Assembly (NCBI GenBank): GCA_938003835.1
Contig: CALKXJ010000004.1
Coordinates: 1 to 64,000, forward strand
DNA from: an uncultured Bryobacteraceae bacterium
GTDB taxonomy: Bacteria; Acidobacteriota; Terriglobia; Bryobacterales; Bryobacteraceae
Length of the DNA stretch: 64,000 nt
Reading direction: 5' to 3'
The notes beneath the pieces were generated by a model that was given only the letters and a program-made list of their open reading frames with translations, did no database searches and was not told the origin of the DNA. Made by a program: the position numbers and the translations under genes. Shown here piece after piece: positions 54,641 through 63,040 of this stretch (position 1 is its first letter; each line of letters opens with the position of its first letter).

Positions 54641-56305
54641 TCACGGCAGGTATAGCACCGCCTTGGCCAGCACGATCAGGAACACGACGACGCCGAAGGC
54701 GACGAGCAGGCCGTTGATGTCCACCCGGAATCGCCGGTAAAAAGCCCTCCAGCCATCCTTGAGGCCGGGGTTGAGCAGATGAACGACCAGCAGATCGTGC
54801 CCCGGCTCGTTGACGACGCGCTCCTGGCCGGTGGCGGAATCGAGCTCGCTGCGCGTATCGAGGCGCTCGAAGAAATCTTTCAAGGCGGTCGGGCTTTCCG
54901 GTTTGGTCAGCAGGCTCACGGCGATGAGGACCCCAAAACCCGCCGCGAGCGCGATGCCGAAGTTCGCCGCATCCCAGTTGAGCCATTTGCCGAACTGGAC
55001 CCGGCTCAGGTAGAAGAACACGACGCTCGAAACCACCAGGCTGGCAAAGGCGCCGTAGCGGTTGGCGCGCTTCCAGCAGATTCCTCCGAGCAGGCTGATG
55101 CCCATGAAGGCCGCGATCGACTCGGTGAACAGGAACGCCTCGAGTACGATCTCGACGGCGAGCGCGAACCAGACGCCGAGCAGCGTGACGATGACTCCGG
55201 AGATCCGGCCGATGAGCAGGTAGTGCCGGTCGTCGCGATCATGGACCAGATAGCGCCGGTAGAAGTTCTGCGTAAACAGCGCCCCGCCATCTACGGTGAA
55301 GGCCGAGCAGGTGGACATGTTGGCGGCCAGCACCGAGGCGATCATCAGTCCGACGGCGCCGGGAAACAGCAGGTGGCGCGTGGCGTACCCGAAGGCGTCC
55401 TCGCGGTCGGCGAGCGTTTCGCCGGTCTGAACCAGCATCACCAGGGTGATCATGCCCACCAGCGCCCAGCCGAGCGTGCAGAACCGCTTGGTGAAGTTGC
55501 CGTACGTCATGCCGATGCGGCAGCTCCGCTCGTCCTTGCCGGTGCCGACGGCGGCGAGCTGGTGCGGCTGGGCGGTGATGCCCACCAGGCCGTTGATGGT
55601 CAGCATGACGATGACGAAGACGCTGATGTCGCCCGGCGTCACCAGCGACAGCAGCTCCGGCCGCAAGGTCTCGCGCATGGCGGTGAAGCCGCCGATGCGC
55701 TCCAGGCCGATGGGGATCAGCATGAAGGAGAGCAGCAGGATGAAGAGGCTCTGGACGAAGTTGGTGTAGGCGACCGAGAACAGCCCGCCGAAAAAGCTGT
55801 AGGCGAGGAAGGCGACGGTCATCACCAGCACCACCGTGTTCGGCGTCACCCATCCGGCCGTGGCGGCGCTCACGAGCTTGCCCGCCCCCTTGAGCATGGC
55901 TCCCATGTTGAAGATGAAGTAGGCCATGGCGAAGACCGTGTAGACGGCCCCCATGAAGGTCCCGTAGCGGTCCTCGTAAACCTCGCCTGTCGTGGTCCGG
56001 CGGAACCGCCGGAATAGCGGCGCCAGGAGCCAGTAAAAGGGCGTGATGAAGAGGTTTTTCCACTGATACCAGATGGCCGAGTAGCCGGACTGGTAGACCG
56101 CTCCGGCGAGCGCCACCGGCATCTCAGCGTGCGTTCCGATCCCGAAGGACTGGCCGATCTGAAGCCAGGCGCTGAAGCGCCGGCTGCCCAGGAAGTAATC
56201 CTCGGTGACCTTCACGCGCCGGACGACGAGGAAGCCCACCAGGACGCTCAGGAAGAAATAGACGGCGATCACCGTCCAGTCGAGAGGATGTAGTGCGGTC
56301 GGCAT
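54641..56305 (-). CDS. sodium:solute symporter (SSS family)
   Basis: A 554-aa transporter with about 13 membrane segments. It starts WTVIAVYFFLSVLVGFLVVRR, then DYFLGSRRFSAWLQIGQSFG, and has the SSS core GAVGLMIASVLAANMSTCSAF and the C-terminal SGVIVTLLGVWFAL. The substrate could be a sugar, sugar acid or other polar compound. It is divergent from the Gfo/Idh gene with a palindrome between them, so both may be co-regulated. It ends with a soluble-looking tail (~485-520) and a final membrane segment. Confidence 0.9.
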   Translation of the reverse strand: MPTALHPLDWTVIAVYFFLSVLVGFLVVRRVKVTEDYFLGSRRFSAWLQIGQSFGIGTHAEMPVALAGAVYQSGYSAIWYQWKNLFITPFYWLLAPLFRRFRRTTTGEVYEDRYGTFMGAVYTVFAMAYFIFNMGAMLKGAGKLVSAATAGWVTPNTVVLVMTVAFLAYSFFGGLFSVAYTNFVQSLFILLLSFMLIPIGLERIGGFTAMRETLRPELLSLVTPGDISVFVIVMLTINGLVGITAQPHQLAAVGTGKDERSCRIGMTYGNFTKRFCTLGWALVGMITLVMLVQTGETLADREDAFGYATRHLLFPGAVGLMIASVLAANMSTCSAFTVDGGALFTQNFYRRYLVHDRDDRHYLLIGRISGVIVTLLGVWFALAVEIVLEAFLFTESIAAFMGISLLGGICWKRANRYGAFASLVVSSVVFFYLSRVQFGKWLNWDAANFGIALAAGFGVLIAVSLLTKPESPTALKDFFERLDTRSELDSATGQERVVNEPGHDLLVVHLLNPGLKDGWRAFYRRFRVDINGLLVAFGVVVFLIVLAKAVLYLP

Positions 56306-56376
56306 GGCAGTCGAGCCGAACCGCCATTATATCGGCTCCCGGATCGATGCGCTCCGCGGCTCCGAAGCGAGAACGA

Positions 56377-56394
56377 GCGCACCGTGCGGTGCGC
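56377..56394. promoter_or_regulatory. 18-bp palindrome between symporter and Gfo/Idh genes
   Basis: GCGCACCG and CGGTGCGC flank TG, a perfect inverted repeat. A TATAGT at 56410-56415 may be the -10 of the Gfo/Idh gene, which puts the palindrome over its -35. A classic operator position. Confidence 0.5.
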
Positions 56395-56438
56395 CGGCCC
56401 GCGCAGTGATATAGTCGAGTGCAAGAGAGGTGACTCCG

Positions 56439-57749
56439 ATGAACCGACGCTACTTCTTCCTGAGCACGGCCGCGGCGGCCGCCGGCGTGCGCTCGAGCGC
56501 CCTGGCCAGCCCGAACGACACCATCCGCATCGGCATCGCCGGCGTGCGCGGTCAGGGCCGCTCTCACATCCGCGAATACGCGGGCATGAAAAACGTCCAG
56601 ATCGCCGCCTTGTGCGACATCGACGAAAGTGTGCTCGACGCCCGCCTCGCTGAGATCGAAAAGATGGGCCTGCCGCGCCCGGCCCGCTACGTCAGCTTCC
56701 GCAAGATGCTCGAGGACGCCTCGATCGACGCCGTCTCGATCGCCACGCCGAATCACAGCCACACGCTACAGACCGTCTGGGCCTGCCAGGCAGGCAAGGA
56801 TGTGTACGTCGAAAAGCCGTGCTCGCACAACCTGTTTGAATCGCGCCAGATCGTTGCCGCGGCGCGCAAGTACAACCGCCTGGTGCAGCACGGCACCAAC
56901 AGCCGCTCGACGGTCGGTCTCAGGGAGGCGGTCCAGCACCTCCGCGACGGACTCATCGGAGACATTTACATGGCGCGCGGTTTGTGCTTCAAGTGGCGCG
57001 ACACGATCGGCCGGGCGCCCGAGGAGCCGGTGCCGCCGGGCGTGCACTACGACGAATGGCTCGGCCCCGCCCCCAAACGCCCCTTCACGCGAAACCGGTT
57101 CCACTACAACTGGCACTGGTTCTGGGATTACGGCAACGGCGATTTCGGCAATCAGGGCATCCACGAACTCGACATCTGCCGTTGGGGTCTGGGCGTGACC
57201 TATCCCACCAAGGTGAGCGCCATGGGCGGCCATTTCATGTTCGACGACGACCAGGAGACGCCCAACACGCTGGTGGTCACCTACGAGTTCAACGGCCGGG
57301 GCAACCGGCGCCAGTTGATGGTCTTCGAGGTGCGCCACTGGATTACAAACCACGAGGCGGGCATCGGCGAGCGGGACGGCAAGCGCGGCGGCAACACCGT
57401 GGGCAACATCTTCTATGGCTCGAAAGGCTACATGGCCATCGACGGCTACGCCACCTACAAGACCTTCCTCGGCAAGGAGCAGGAGCCGGGGCCGGCGCGC
57501 TCGGAAGGCGGCAGCAACTTCAAGAACTTCATCGACGCCCTGCGCACGCGCCGGCGCGAGGATCTGAACGCCGAGATCGAAGAAGGCGCCATCTCCTGTG
57601 ACCTGATGCATCTGGGCAACATCGCCTACCGGGTCGGCCGCACGCTGGAGTTCGATCCGGTCACGATGCGCGTGAAGAACGACGAGGAGGCCAACCGCCT
57701 GTTCAAGCGCGCCTATCGAGCGCCCTACGTCGTTCCGGACCAGGTCTGA
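56439..57749 (+). CDS. exported Gfo/Idh/MocA-family oxidoreductase
   Basis: A 436-aa oxidoreductase. A Tat-like signal (MNRRYFFLSTAAAAAG, twin Arg) leads to a Rossmann NAD(P)-binding domain starting IRIGIAGVRGQGRSHIREYA, and the EKPCSHN motif (~125-132) containing the catalytic Lys. The C-terminal domain has HYNWHWFWDYGNGDFGNQGIHELD, typical of the family. Likely oxidises a sugar or sugar derivative in the periplasm using tightly bound cofactor. The ATG at 56439 was chosen over one at 56430 because it gives the canonical signal. Divergent from the symporter. Confidence 0.9.
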   Translation: MNRRYFFLSTAAAAAGVRSSALASPNDTIRIGIAGVRGQGRSHIREYAGMKNVQIAALCDIDESVLDARLAEIEKMGLPRPARYVSFRKMLEDASIDAVSIATPNHSHTLQTVWACQAGKDVYVEKPCSHNLFESRQIVAAARKYNRLVQHGTNSRSTVGLREAVQHLRDGLIGDIYMARGLCFKWRDTIGRAPEEPVPPGVHYDEWLGPAPKRPFTRNRFHYNWHWFWDYGNGDFGNQGIHELDICRWGLGVTYPTKVSAMGGHFMFDDDQETPNTLVVTYEFNGRGNRRQLMVFEVRHWITNHEAGIGERDGKRGGNTVGNIFYGSKGYMAIDGYATYKTFLGKEQEPGPARSEGGSNFKNFIDALRTRRREDLNAEIEEGAISCDLMHLGNIAYRVGRTLEFDPVTMRVKNDEEANRLFKRAYRAPYVVPDQV

Positions 57750-57751
57750 AC

Positions 57752-59101
57752 TCAGAGGCTTGCCGTGTCCGGCTCCCCGGGCAGTCTCTCCAGCCGGACA
57801 CGCGCAATGCGTTTCCTGTCCATCTCAAGCACGGTGAGCTTCAGGTTTCCGTAGGCCACTGTGTCTCCAGCCTGCGGGATATAGCCGAGCCGGTGGAGCA
57901 GGAAACCGGCCAGGGTCTCATAGCCGGCATCGATCGGCAGCTCGATGCCGAAGCGCATTGCGAGCTCCCGGAGGGTCGTGGCGCCGTCGAGTTCGAGCGC
58001 CTCCCACGCCGACTCCTCCGCCGGGGGTTGCGTCTCGTGGGCCTCCGCCGCCTTGCCGAAGATCTGCTCCAGGACGTCTTCGAGGGTCACCAATCCGGCC
58101 ACCGTTCCGTGCTCGTCGACGACGATTGCCATCCGGGAGCGTTCCCGCCGGAGCACCTCGAGGAGCTGGTTCAGCGGCTTGGTCTCGGGCACCACCAGGG
58201 GCCGGCGCATGAGTCGGCGGAGCGAGGGCGCCGGCCACGCCCGTTTCTCGGCCCCCGGCGAGCGTCTCCGGGCTGCCAGCAGGTCCAGCGCGCAAACCAC
58301 GCCGACGATCTGTTCAGGGTCCCCTTCGTAGACCGGCAGGCGCGCCAGGCGCCGTTCGCCCATGCGTTCCAGCGCCTCCTCGAGCGATGCCTCGATGGGG
58401 ACCGAGACGATCTCGCCCCGCGGGATCATGATTTCGCGCGCGAGGTGATCCTGGAGATCGAGCATCCGCTGGAGCGCGCTCTCTTCGGAGCTCTCGAGCT
58501 GGCCGTGACGGCGGTGGAGGCTGATGATGAGCCTCAGGGTTTCGGCTGCCTCCCCGCCTCCGAGCGGCGCCCCGCGGAAGCCGAACGCGTGGGCGACAGC
58601 CTGTGCCGAACGCTCTAACAGGAGGACAAACGGCCCGGTCAGCCGGGTCAACAGCAGCAGGGGCGGGGCCAGCAGGACGGCCCACTTCTCGGCCTTGGCC
58701 ACCGCCAGGTTCTTCGGCGCCATCTCGGCGAATGCCGCATGCGCGTAACTGGTTACCAGCAGGGCGGCGGCGAAGACAGCCGCTTCGGCCAGGCCGGCGG
58801 GAAGCTCGCCTGAAACGGGGCCGCGAATCCGGGCAAGCAGGCTCCGGAAAAGCTCCTGCCCGACCCATCCGAGAGCGAGAGTCGCGACAGAGACCCCGAG
58901 CTGGATGGTCGACAGCAGCCGCTCCGGTTCTGCCAGGAGCTTGAGCGCCGCCCTGGCGCCCGCCTGACCTGCGGCAGCCAGTTCCTTGAGGCGCGGCCGG
59001 CGGACGCTGGCCAGAGCCACACCAGCGGCCGCGAAGTAGCCGTTGACTACGATCAGCGCCACGAGCCACAGCGCCAGAGCCGGCTCGCCAGAAGGGGACA
59101 T
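57752..59101 (-). CDS. CNNM/CorC-type transporter with CBS domains
   Basis: A 449-aa membrane protein of the HlyC/CorC (CNNM) type. DUF21 membrane domain (~1-190), then two CBS domains (IMIPRGEIVSVPIEASLEEAL and VVPETKPLNQLLEVLRRERSRM), and a C-terminal CorC/HlyC domain (~360-449). Often annotated as hemolysin, but likely an ion (Mg2+/Co2+) exporter. Its end is 2 bp from the Gfo/Idh stop and convergent. The start is 115 bp from the divergent SenB-like gene. Confidence 0.9.
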   Translation of the reverse strand: MSPSGEPALALWLVALIVVNGYFAAAGVALASVRRPRLKELAAAGQAGARAALKLLAEPERLLSTIQLGVSVATLALGWVGQELFRSLLARIRGPVSGELPAGLAEAAVFAAALLVTSYAHAAFAEMAPKNLAVAKAEKWAVLLAPPLLLLTRLTGPFVLLLERSAQAVAHAFGFRGAPLGGGEAAETLRLIISLHRRHGQLESSEESALQRMLDLQDHLAREIMIPRGEIVSVPIEASLEEALERMGERRLARLPVYEGDPEQIVGVVCALDLLAARRRSPGAEKRAWPAPSLRRLMRRPLVVPETKPLNQLLEVLRRERSRMAIVVDEHGTVAGLVTLEDVLEQIFGKAAEAHETQPPAEESAWEALELDGATTLRELAMRFGIELPIDAGYETLAGFLLHRLGYIPQAGDTVAYGNLKLTVLEMDRKRIARVRLERLPGEPDTASL

Positions 59102-59140
59102 CGCCTGCGCCTTTCAGGCTAGCGCAGCTCGAGGGCTGAT

Positions 59141-59170
59141 TTGGCGTCGCCCGGCGGCATGAGAGATAAT
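59141..59170 (+). promoter_or_regulatory. sigma70 promoter of SenB-like operon
   Basis: TTGGCG (59141-59146), 18-bp spacer, GATAAT (59165-59170), 46 bp before the ATG at 59217. The ATG lacks a strong ribosome site. Confidence 0.5.
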
Positions 59171-59216
59171 AAAGATTTACATCAGAAATCACCTCGACGG
59201 ATCCGGCTCTTCGGTC

Positions 59217-60212
59217 ATGCGGATTCAGATTATCTGCCCCTTACCCGCGAACTCGGTGTACGGAAGTCAGGTGACAGCCCTCCGGTGGGCCGGCATGCTT
59301 CACGAGCTCGACCACAGCGTCGAGCTTTCCCAACACTACGGCGGCACGATCTGTGATCTGCTGGTGGCGCTGCGGGCCGAAAAGAGCGCCGAGGCCGTCC
59401 TTCAGTTTCGCAAGCGCCACCCCAACAAGCACAGCTTCCTGGTGCTCAACGGCCGGGATGTCTACGGGGAGGGGTTGCACTCGCCGGTGGTGGTCGAGGC
59501 CATGCGCGCGGCGGACCGCCTGATCACTTTCCAGCCCCTGGCGGCCGAGCGGATTCCGGTAGAACTCCAGCCCAAACTGCGCACCATCTACCAGTCGGCC
59601 GAGCGCACGGCGGCGCCGCCACGGCCGGATCCTGACTCCTTTCTGGTCAGCGTGGTGGGGCATCTGCGCGCCGATAAGGACCCGTTGCGCACCGCCCTGG
59701 CGGCCCGACGGCTGCCGCAATCCTCCCGGATCCGCGTCATGCAGGCGGGCGATTGTGAAGCGGCGGACCTGCTCGAACAAGCCCGCGCCGAGGCGCTGGC
59801 CAACCCGCGCTACCGGTATCTCGGGCCGATCCCGCGCTGGAAGGTGCGCCAGCTTGTCGCCTCCAGCCGGCTGCTGGTGGTGAGTTCGCTGGTGGAGAGC
59901 GGCGCCGCCGTCATCTCGGAAGCCGTCGTCAATTACGTACCCGTGCTGGCCAGCCGAATCCCGGGCAACATCGGCCTGCTGGGCGAGGATTACCCCGGTT
60001 ACTTTCCCGCGGGCGACACCGAGGCGCTCGCCGCTCTGCTGGCGCGCGTGGAGACTGACGCCTGTCTTTATCAGGAGCTCAAGACCCGGTGCGCTCTCCT
60101 GGCCCGTCTATTTCTGCCGGAACGCGAGCAGGCCGAGTGGAAAAAATTGCTGGCCGAGCTCAACGTGGTCAAAGGGAACCACCAGCCGAAGCGGCTCCGC
60201 GCCAGCGCCTGA
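59217..60212 (+). CDS. senB: SenB-like selenosugar synthase (TIGR04348-type glycosyltransferase)
   Basis: A 331-aa GT-B transferase that matches the TIGR04348 family, which includes SenB of selenoneine synthesis. Family-like features in order: RIQIICPLPANSVYGSQVTA, DLLVALRAEKSAEAVLQFR, LVLNGRDVYGE, SVVGHLRADKDPLRTALAAR, YLGPIPRWKVRQLVASSRLL and ASRIPGNIGLLGEDYPGYFP. SenB joins selenophosphate to a nucleotide sugar. No SenA or SenC genes are in the window, so the pathway here is unproven. The stop overlaps the ATG of the VCBS protein (TGATG). Confidence 0.65.
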   Translation: MRIQIICPLPANSVYGSQVTALRWAGMLHELDHSVELSQHYGGTICDLLVALRAEKSAEAVLQFRKRHPNKHSFLVLNGRDVYGEGLHSPVVVEAMRAADRLITFQPLAAERIPVELQPKLRTIYQSAERTAAPPRPDPDSFLVSVVGHLRADKDPLRTALAARRLPQSSRIRVMQAGDCEAADLLEQARAEALANPRYRYLGPIPRWKVRQLVASSRLLVVSSLVESGAAVISEAVVNYVPVLASRIPGNIGLLGEDYPGYFPAGDTEALAALLARVETDACLYQELKTRCALLARLFLPEREQAEWKKLLAELNVVKGNHQPKRLRASA

Positions 60213-61294
60213 TGCGGCGGCTTGGAGCGCTGGCGCTGGCGGGCGCGGCGGGCCTTTTCGGGCAGACTCCAGACTTCAATTATGTGGCTTTCTTAAGCGC
60301 GCCCGAGGCGACGATGCGTGGCGCGGCGCTGGCCGGCCGGCAGTTGTACACCTGGGGCGATCGAGTCCTGATCTGGGAGTTGCCGGAAGGCCGGGCACGG
60401 CGGCTCGCCGAGTCCCGGGCGGGCTTCGGGCCGGGCGGTTGCGTGGCGGACGTGAACCAGGACGGGCAGCCGGATCTCGTCCTTCTCGAGCGTTCCACCA
60501 GCGGCAACGGCCTTGGCCGCCTGGTCTGGCTCGAAGCTCCGTCCTGGCGCAAACACCTGATCGATTCGGGCGCCGACTTCCGGGACTGCCTGCCGGCGAC
60601 GCTCGACGGCCGGCGCGGGCTGCTCCTCATCCACCGCTACGCCCAGCTCCGCTTCTATCTGGCGCCCGAAGCGCGCGACGGCCCCTGGCCTTACCGGGAG
60701 CTCTATTCCATCTACACGCCCTCGCGGCAGGGCGGGCTGCTAGTGGCCGACATCGACGGCGACGGGCGCAAGGATATCGTTGCGGGCAACTACTGGCTGC
60801 GCAGTCCGGAGCGCTTCGATCTCTCCTGGCGGCTGTTTGCTATCAACCTCTGGATGGAGACGCCCGACGCCTCGATGAGCCTGATGGCCTGGGCCCGGAT
60901 TCTCGAGCAAGCAAGCCCGGAGCTCGTGATCTGCCAGAGTGAGACAGAGGAGGCGCGCCTGGCGTGGTTCTCGCGGCCGGCGCCGCCGACCGAGCTCTGG
61001 CCGGAACACCGTCTCGAGGGCGACCTCAAGCTCCACCGCCCCGGCGCGCTGGCGGCCGGGGATCTGGATGGCGACGGGCGGGACGAGATCGTGGTCGGCG
61101 AACGTGCCGGGGCGGGTTCGCGGCTGATCGTTTTTTGGAATCGGGGCGGCGGGACATTCCGGTCCAAGACCCTGGCCCAGACCGGCGGCCTCGCCGGCCT
61201 CTGGCTCGCGGACCTCGACGGCGACGGCCACCGGGATATTGTCGGCGCCGGGCCGGCCACCGCCGGCTGGTGGCGAAATCAGCTCCGCAAGTAG
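60212..61294 (+). CDS. secreted VCBS-repeat protein
   Basis: A 360-aa exported protein with a signal (MRRLGALALAGAAGLFGQ) and FG-GAP-type calcium loops (DVNQDGQPDLVL, DIDGDGRKDIVA, DLDGDGRDEIVV, DLDGDGHRDIVG). The ATG shares one base with the SenB-like stop, so the two are coupled in translation. Its end overlaps the convergent cupin gene by 16 bp. Likely a surface or periplasmic binding protein; the reason for its coupling to a SenB-like enzyme is not known. Confidence 0.85.
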   Translation: MRRLGALALAGAAGLFGQTPDFNYVAFLSAPEATMRGAALAGRQLYTWGDRVLIWELPEGRARRLAESRAGFGPGGCVADVNQDGQPDLVLLERSTSGNGLGRLVWLEAPSWRKHLIDSGADFRDCLPATLDGRRGLLLIHRYAQLRFYLAPEARDGPWPYRELYSIYTPSRQGGLLVADIDGDGRKDIVAGNYWLRSPERFDLSWRLFAINLWMETPDASMSLMAWARILEQASPELVICQSETEEARLAWFSRPAPPTELWPEHRLEGDLKLHRPGALAAGDLDGDGRDEIVVGERAGAGSRLIVFWNRGGGTFRSKTLAQTGGLAGLWLADLDGDGHRDIVGAGPATAGWWRNQLRK

Positions 61295-61626
61295 GCGTCG
61301 TCGCCGCGAATCCAGTCCTCGCGCACCGGAGCAAAAATATCGACGGCCACGCTGTCTTCGAGCGCCTGCACTTGGTGAACGGCTTCCGGCGGGATTTCGA
61401 GTGCCTGGCCAGCCTGAAGCTCTTGTTCGCGCCCGTCGATGGTAAAAAGGAGCCGGCCTTGTTCGAGCAGCGTGATCTGCTCATGAGGATGGCTGTGCGC
61501 GGGTACGACGGCGCCTTTTTTGAGAAAGAGCCGCCCGACGGTCAACTTCTTCCCATGGATGACCTGGCGCGCGATGAGAGGGTTGAGCTGCTCTTTTTCG
61601 ATCCGGCTCCAATCGTATAGCTGCAT
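61279..61626 (-). CDS. cupin-domain protein
   Basis: A 115-aa single-cupin protein. The first cupin motif is PAHSHPHEQITLLEQG, with metal-binding His, His, Gln, and the second has PPEAVHQVQAL with a further His. Such proteins bind a metal and a small ligand; many regulate or isomerise sugars. A TACAAT only about 10 bp before the ATG (61641-61636) suggests a leaderless or short-leader transcript. Convergent with the VCBS gene and divergent from rmlA. Confidence 0.88.
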   Translation of the reverse strand: MQLYDWSRIEKEQLNPLIARQVIHGKKLTVGRLFLKKGAVVPAHSHPHEQITLLEQGRLLFTIDGREQELQAGQALEIPPEAVHQVQALEDSVAVDIFAPVREDWIRGDDAYLRS

Positions 61627-61707
61627 TGCCGCGGTATTGTATCATGAGGGTTCACGTCGCGGCTGGCATGCCGGCCGGTGCACACAGAGGAGCTCGAGGA
61701 GGGCTGC

Positions 61708-62484
61708 ATGAAGGGCGTGGTTCTGGCGGGAGGGAGCGGCAGCCGCCTGTATCCGCTGACGAAAATCACCAACAAGCACCTGCTGCCGGTCTATGACCGG
61801 CCGATGATCTACTACCCGATTCAGACCTTGGTCGAGGCCGGAATTCGCGACATCCTGATCGTCACCGGAGGCAAGAACGCCGGAGATTTCCTTCGCCTGC
61901 TGGCCAACGGGCGTGAGTTCGGACTCACGCACCTCGATTACACCTACCAGGAGGGCGAAGGCGGCATCGCTGAGGCGCTCAGTCTGGCCGAGCATTTCGC
62001 CGACGGCGAGCGCATCTGCGTCATCCTGGGTGACAACATCATCGAAGGCAGCATTCGGGGTGCGGTCGAAGATTTCCGCCGCCAGGAGCGGGGCGCCAAG
62101 ATCCTGCTCAAGGAGGTGGAAGACGCCGAGCGCTTCGGCGTCGCCGAGATCCAGGGCGACCGGATCATCGGCATCGAGGAGAAGCCGCAGCGGCCCAAGT
62201 CCAACTACGCCGTCACGGGCATTTATATGTACGACGAGACAGTCTTCGAGAAGATCAGCCGGCTGGTTCCCTCGGCGCGGGGCGAGCTCGAGATTACCGA
62301 CGTCAACAACGCCTATATCCGGGAAGGCACGATGACGTTCGCTTATCTCGAAGGGTGGTGGACCGATGCCGGCACGTTCGATTCCCTGCTGCGCGCCAAC
62401 AACCTGGTGGCGCAGAGCCGGGCTAGGCAGCGGCAGCGCGAGGCGGCGCCGGTGGCGGCAGGAGCGGAGCGCGATGGCGTCTGA
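61708..62484 (+). CDS. rmlA: glucose-1-phosphate thymidylyltransferase, short SpsI-like form
   Basis: Makes dTDP-glucose from dTTP and glucose 1-phosphate. The G-x-G-x-R-L-x-P signature is VVLAGGSGSRLYPLTKITN, and the catalytic region has GDNIIEG and EKPQRPKSNYAVTGIY. At 258 aa it lacks the C-terminal extension of the longer RmlA enzymes and resembles the SpsI type. The ATG at 61708 follows GAGGAGGG. The stop overlaps the rmlC-like start by 11 bp. Confidence 0.9.
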   Translation: MKGVVLAGGSGSRLYPLTKITNKHLLPVYDRPMIYYPIQTLVEAGIRDILIVTGGKNAGDFLRLLANGREFGLTHLDYTYQEGEGGIAEALSLAEHFADGERICVILGDNIIEGSIRGAVEDFRRQERGAKILLKEVEDAERFGVAEIQGDRIIGIEEKPQRPKSNYAVTGIYMYDETVFEKISRLVPSARGELEITDVNNAYIREGTMTFAYLEGWWTDAGTFDSLLRANNLVAQSRARQRQREAAPVAAGAERDGV

Positions 62485-63040
62485 AACCGCGGCCACGATG
62501 GCAACCGAGGCCCAGATTCGCATCCCCGCCTGCGAGAAGGGCCTAGGCAAGGTAATTCTCGCTCCGGATTCGGGCGAGCTGATTCGCGGCGTGCGCGTGG
62601 CGCCCTTCACCATCTATCCCGACGACCGCGGCTGTTTTCTCGAGGTCGCCCGGATGGGGCTCGGCCTGGTGGCCGAGTTTCCCCGCGAAACCACTCAGGT
62701 CTCGGCGGCTTTGAACTATCCGGGCACGATCAAGGCTTTCCACTATCACCTACTCCAGACCGACGTCTGGGTCCCCGTCTATGGGATGCTTCAGGTGGCG
62801 CTGGTCGACCTGCGGCCGGATTCGCCCACCTTCGGCGCGCGCAATACGCTCTACGTCGGCACGATGCGGCCCTGGCAGATCCTGGTGCCCCCCGGCGTCG
62901 CCCACGGCTACAAGGTAATCGGCACCGAATCGGCCTTCCTGGTCTACGTCACCAACCGGTTCTACAATCCGGCCGACGAGGGTCGAATTCCTTACAACGA
63001 TCCGCTGATCAACTACGACTGGGAAACGCAGCACAAATGA
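62474..63040 (+). CDS. rmlC: dTDP-sugar 3,5-epimerase-like protein (SpsL/RmlC type)
   Basis: A 188-aa cupin epimerase of the RmlC/SpsL group. Near the centre it has IKAFHYHLLQTDVWVPVYGM, with the His of the sugar-binding site, then VALVDLRPDSPTFG and PPGVAHGYKVIG. It converts dTDP-4-keto-6-deoxyglucose to the rhamnose form by family analogy. The ATG at 62474 lies inside rmlA; the frame reaches further upstream but only as out-of-frame rmlA sequence. Ends with ATGA overlap onto rmlB. Confidence 0.85.
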   Translation: MASETAATMATEAQIRIPACEKGLGKVILAPDSGELIRGVRVAPFTIYPDDRGCFLEVARMGLGLVAEFPRETTQVSAALNYPGTIKAFHYHLLQTDVWVPVYGMLQVALVDLRPDSPTFGARNTLYVGTMRPWQILVPPGVAHGYKVIGTESAFLVYVTNRFYNPADEGRIPYNDPLINYDWETQHK

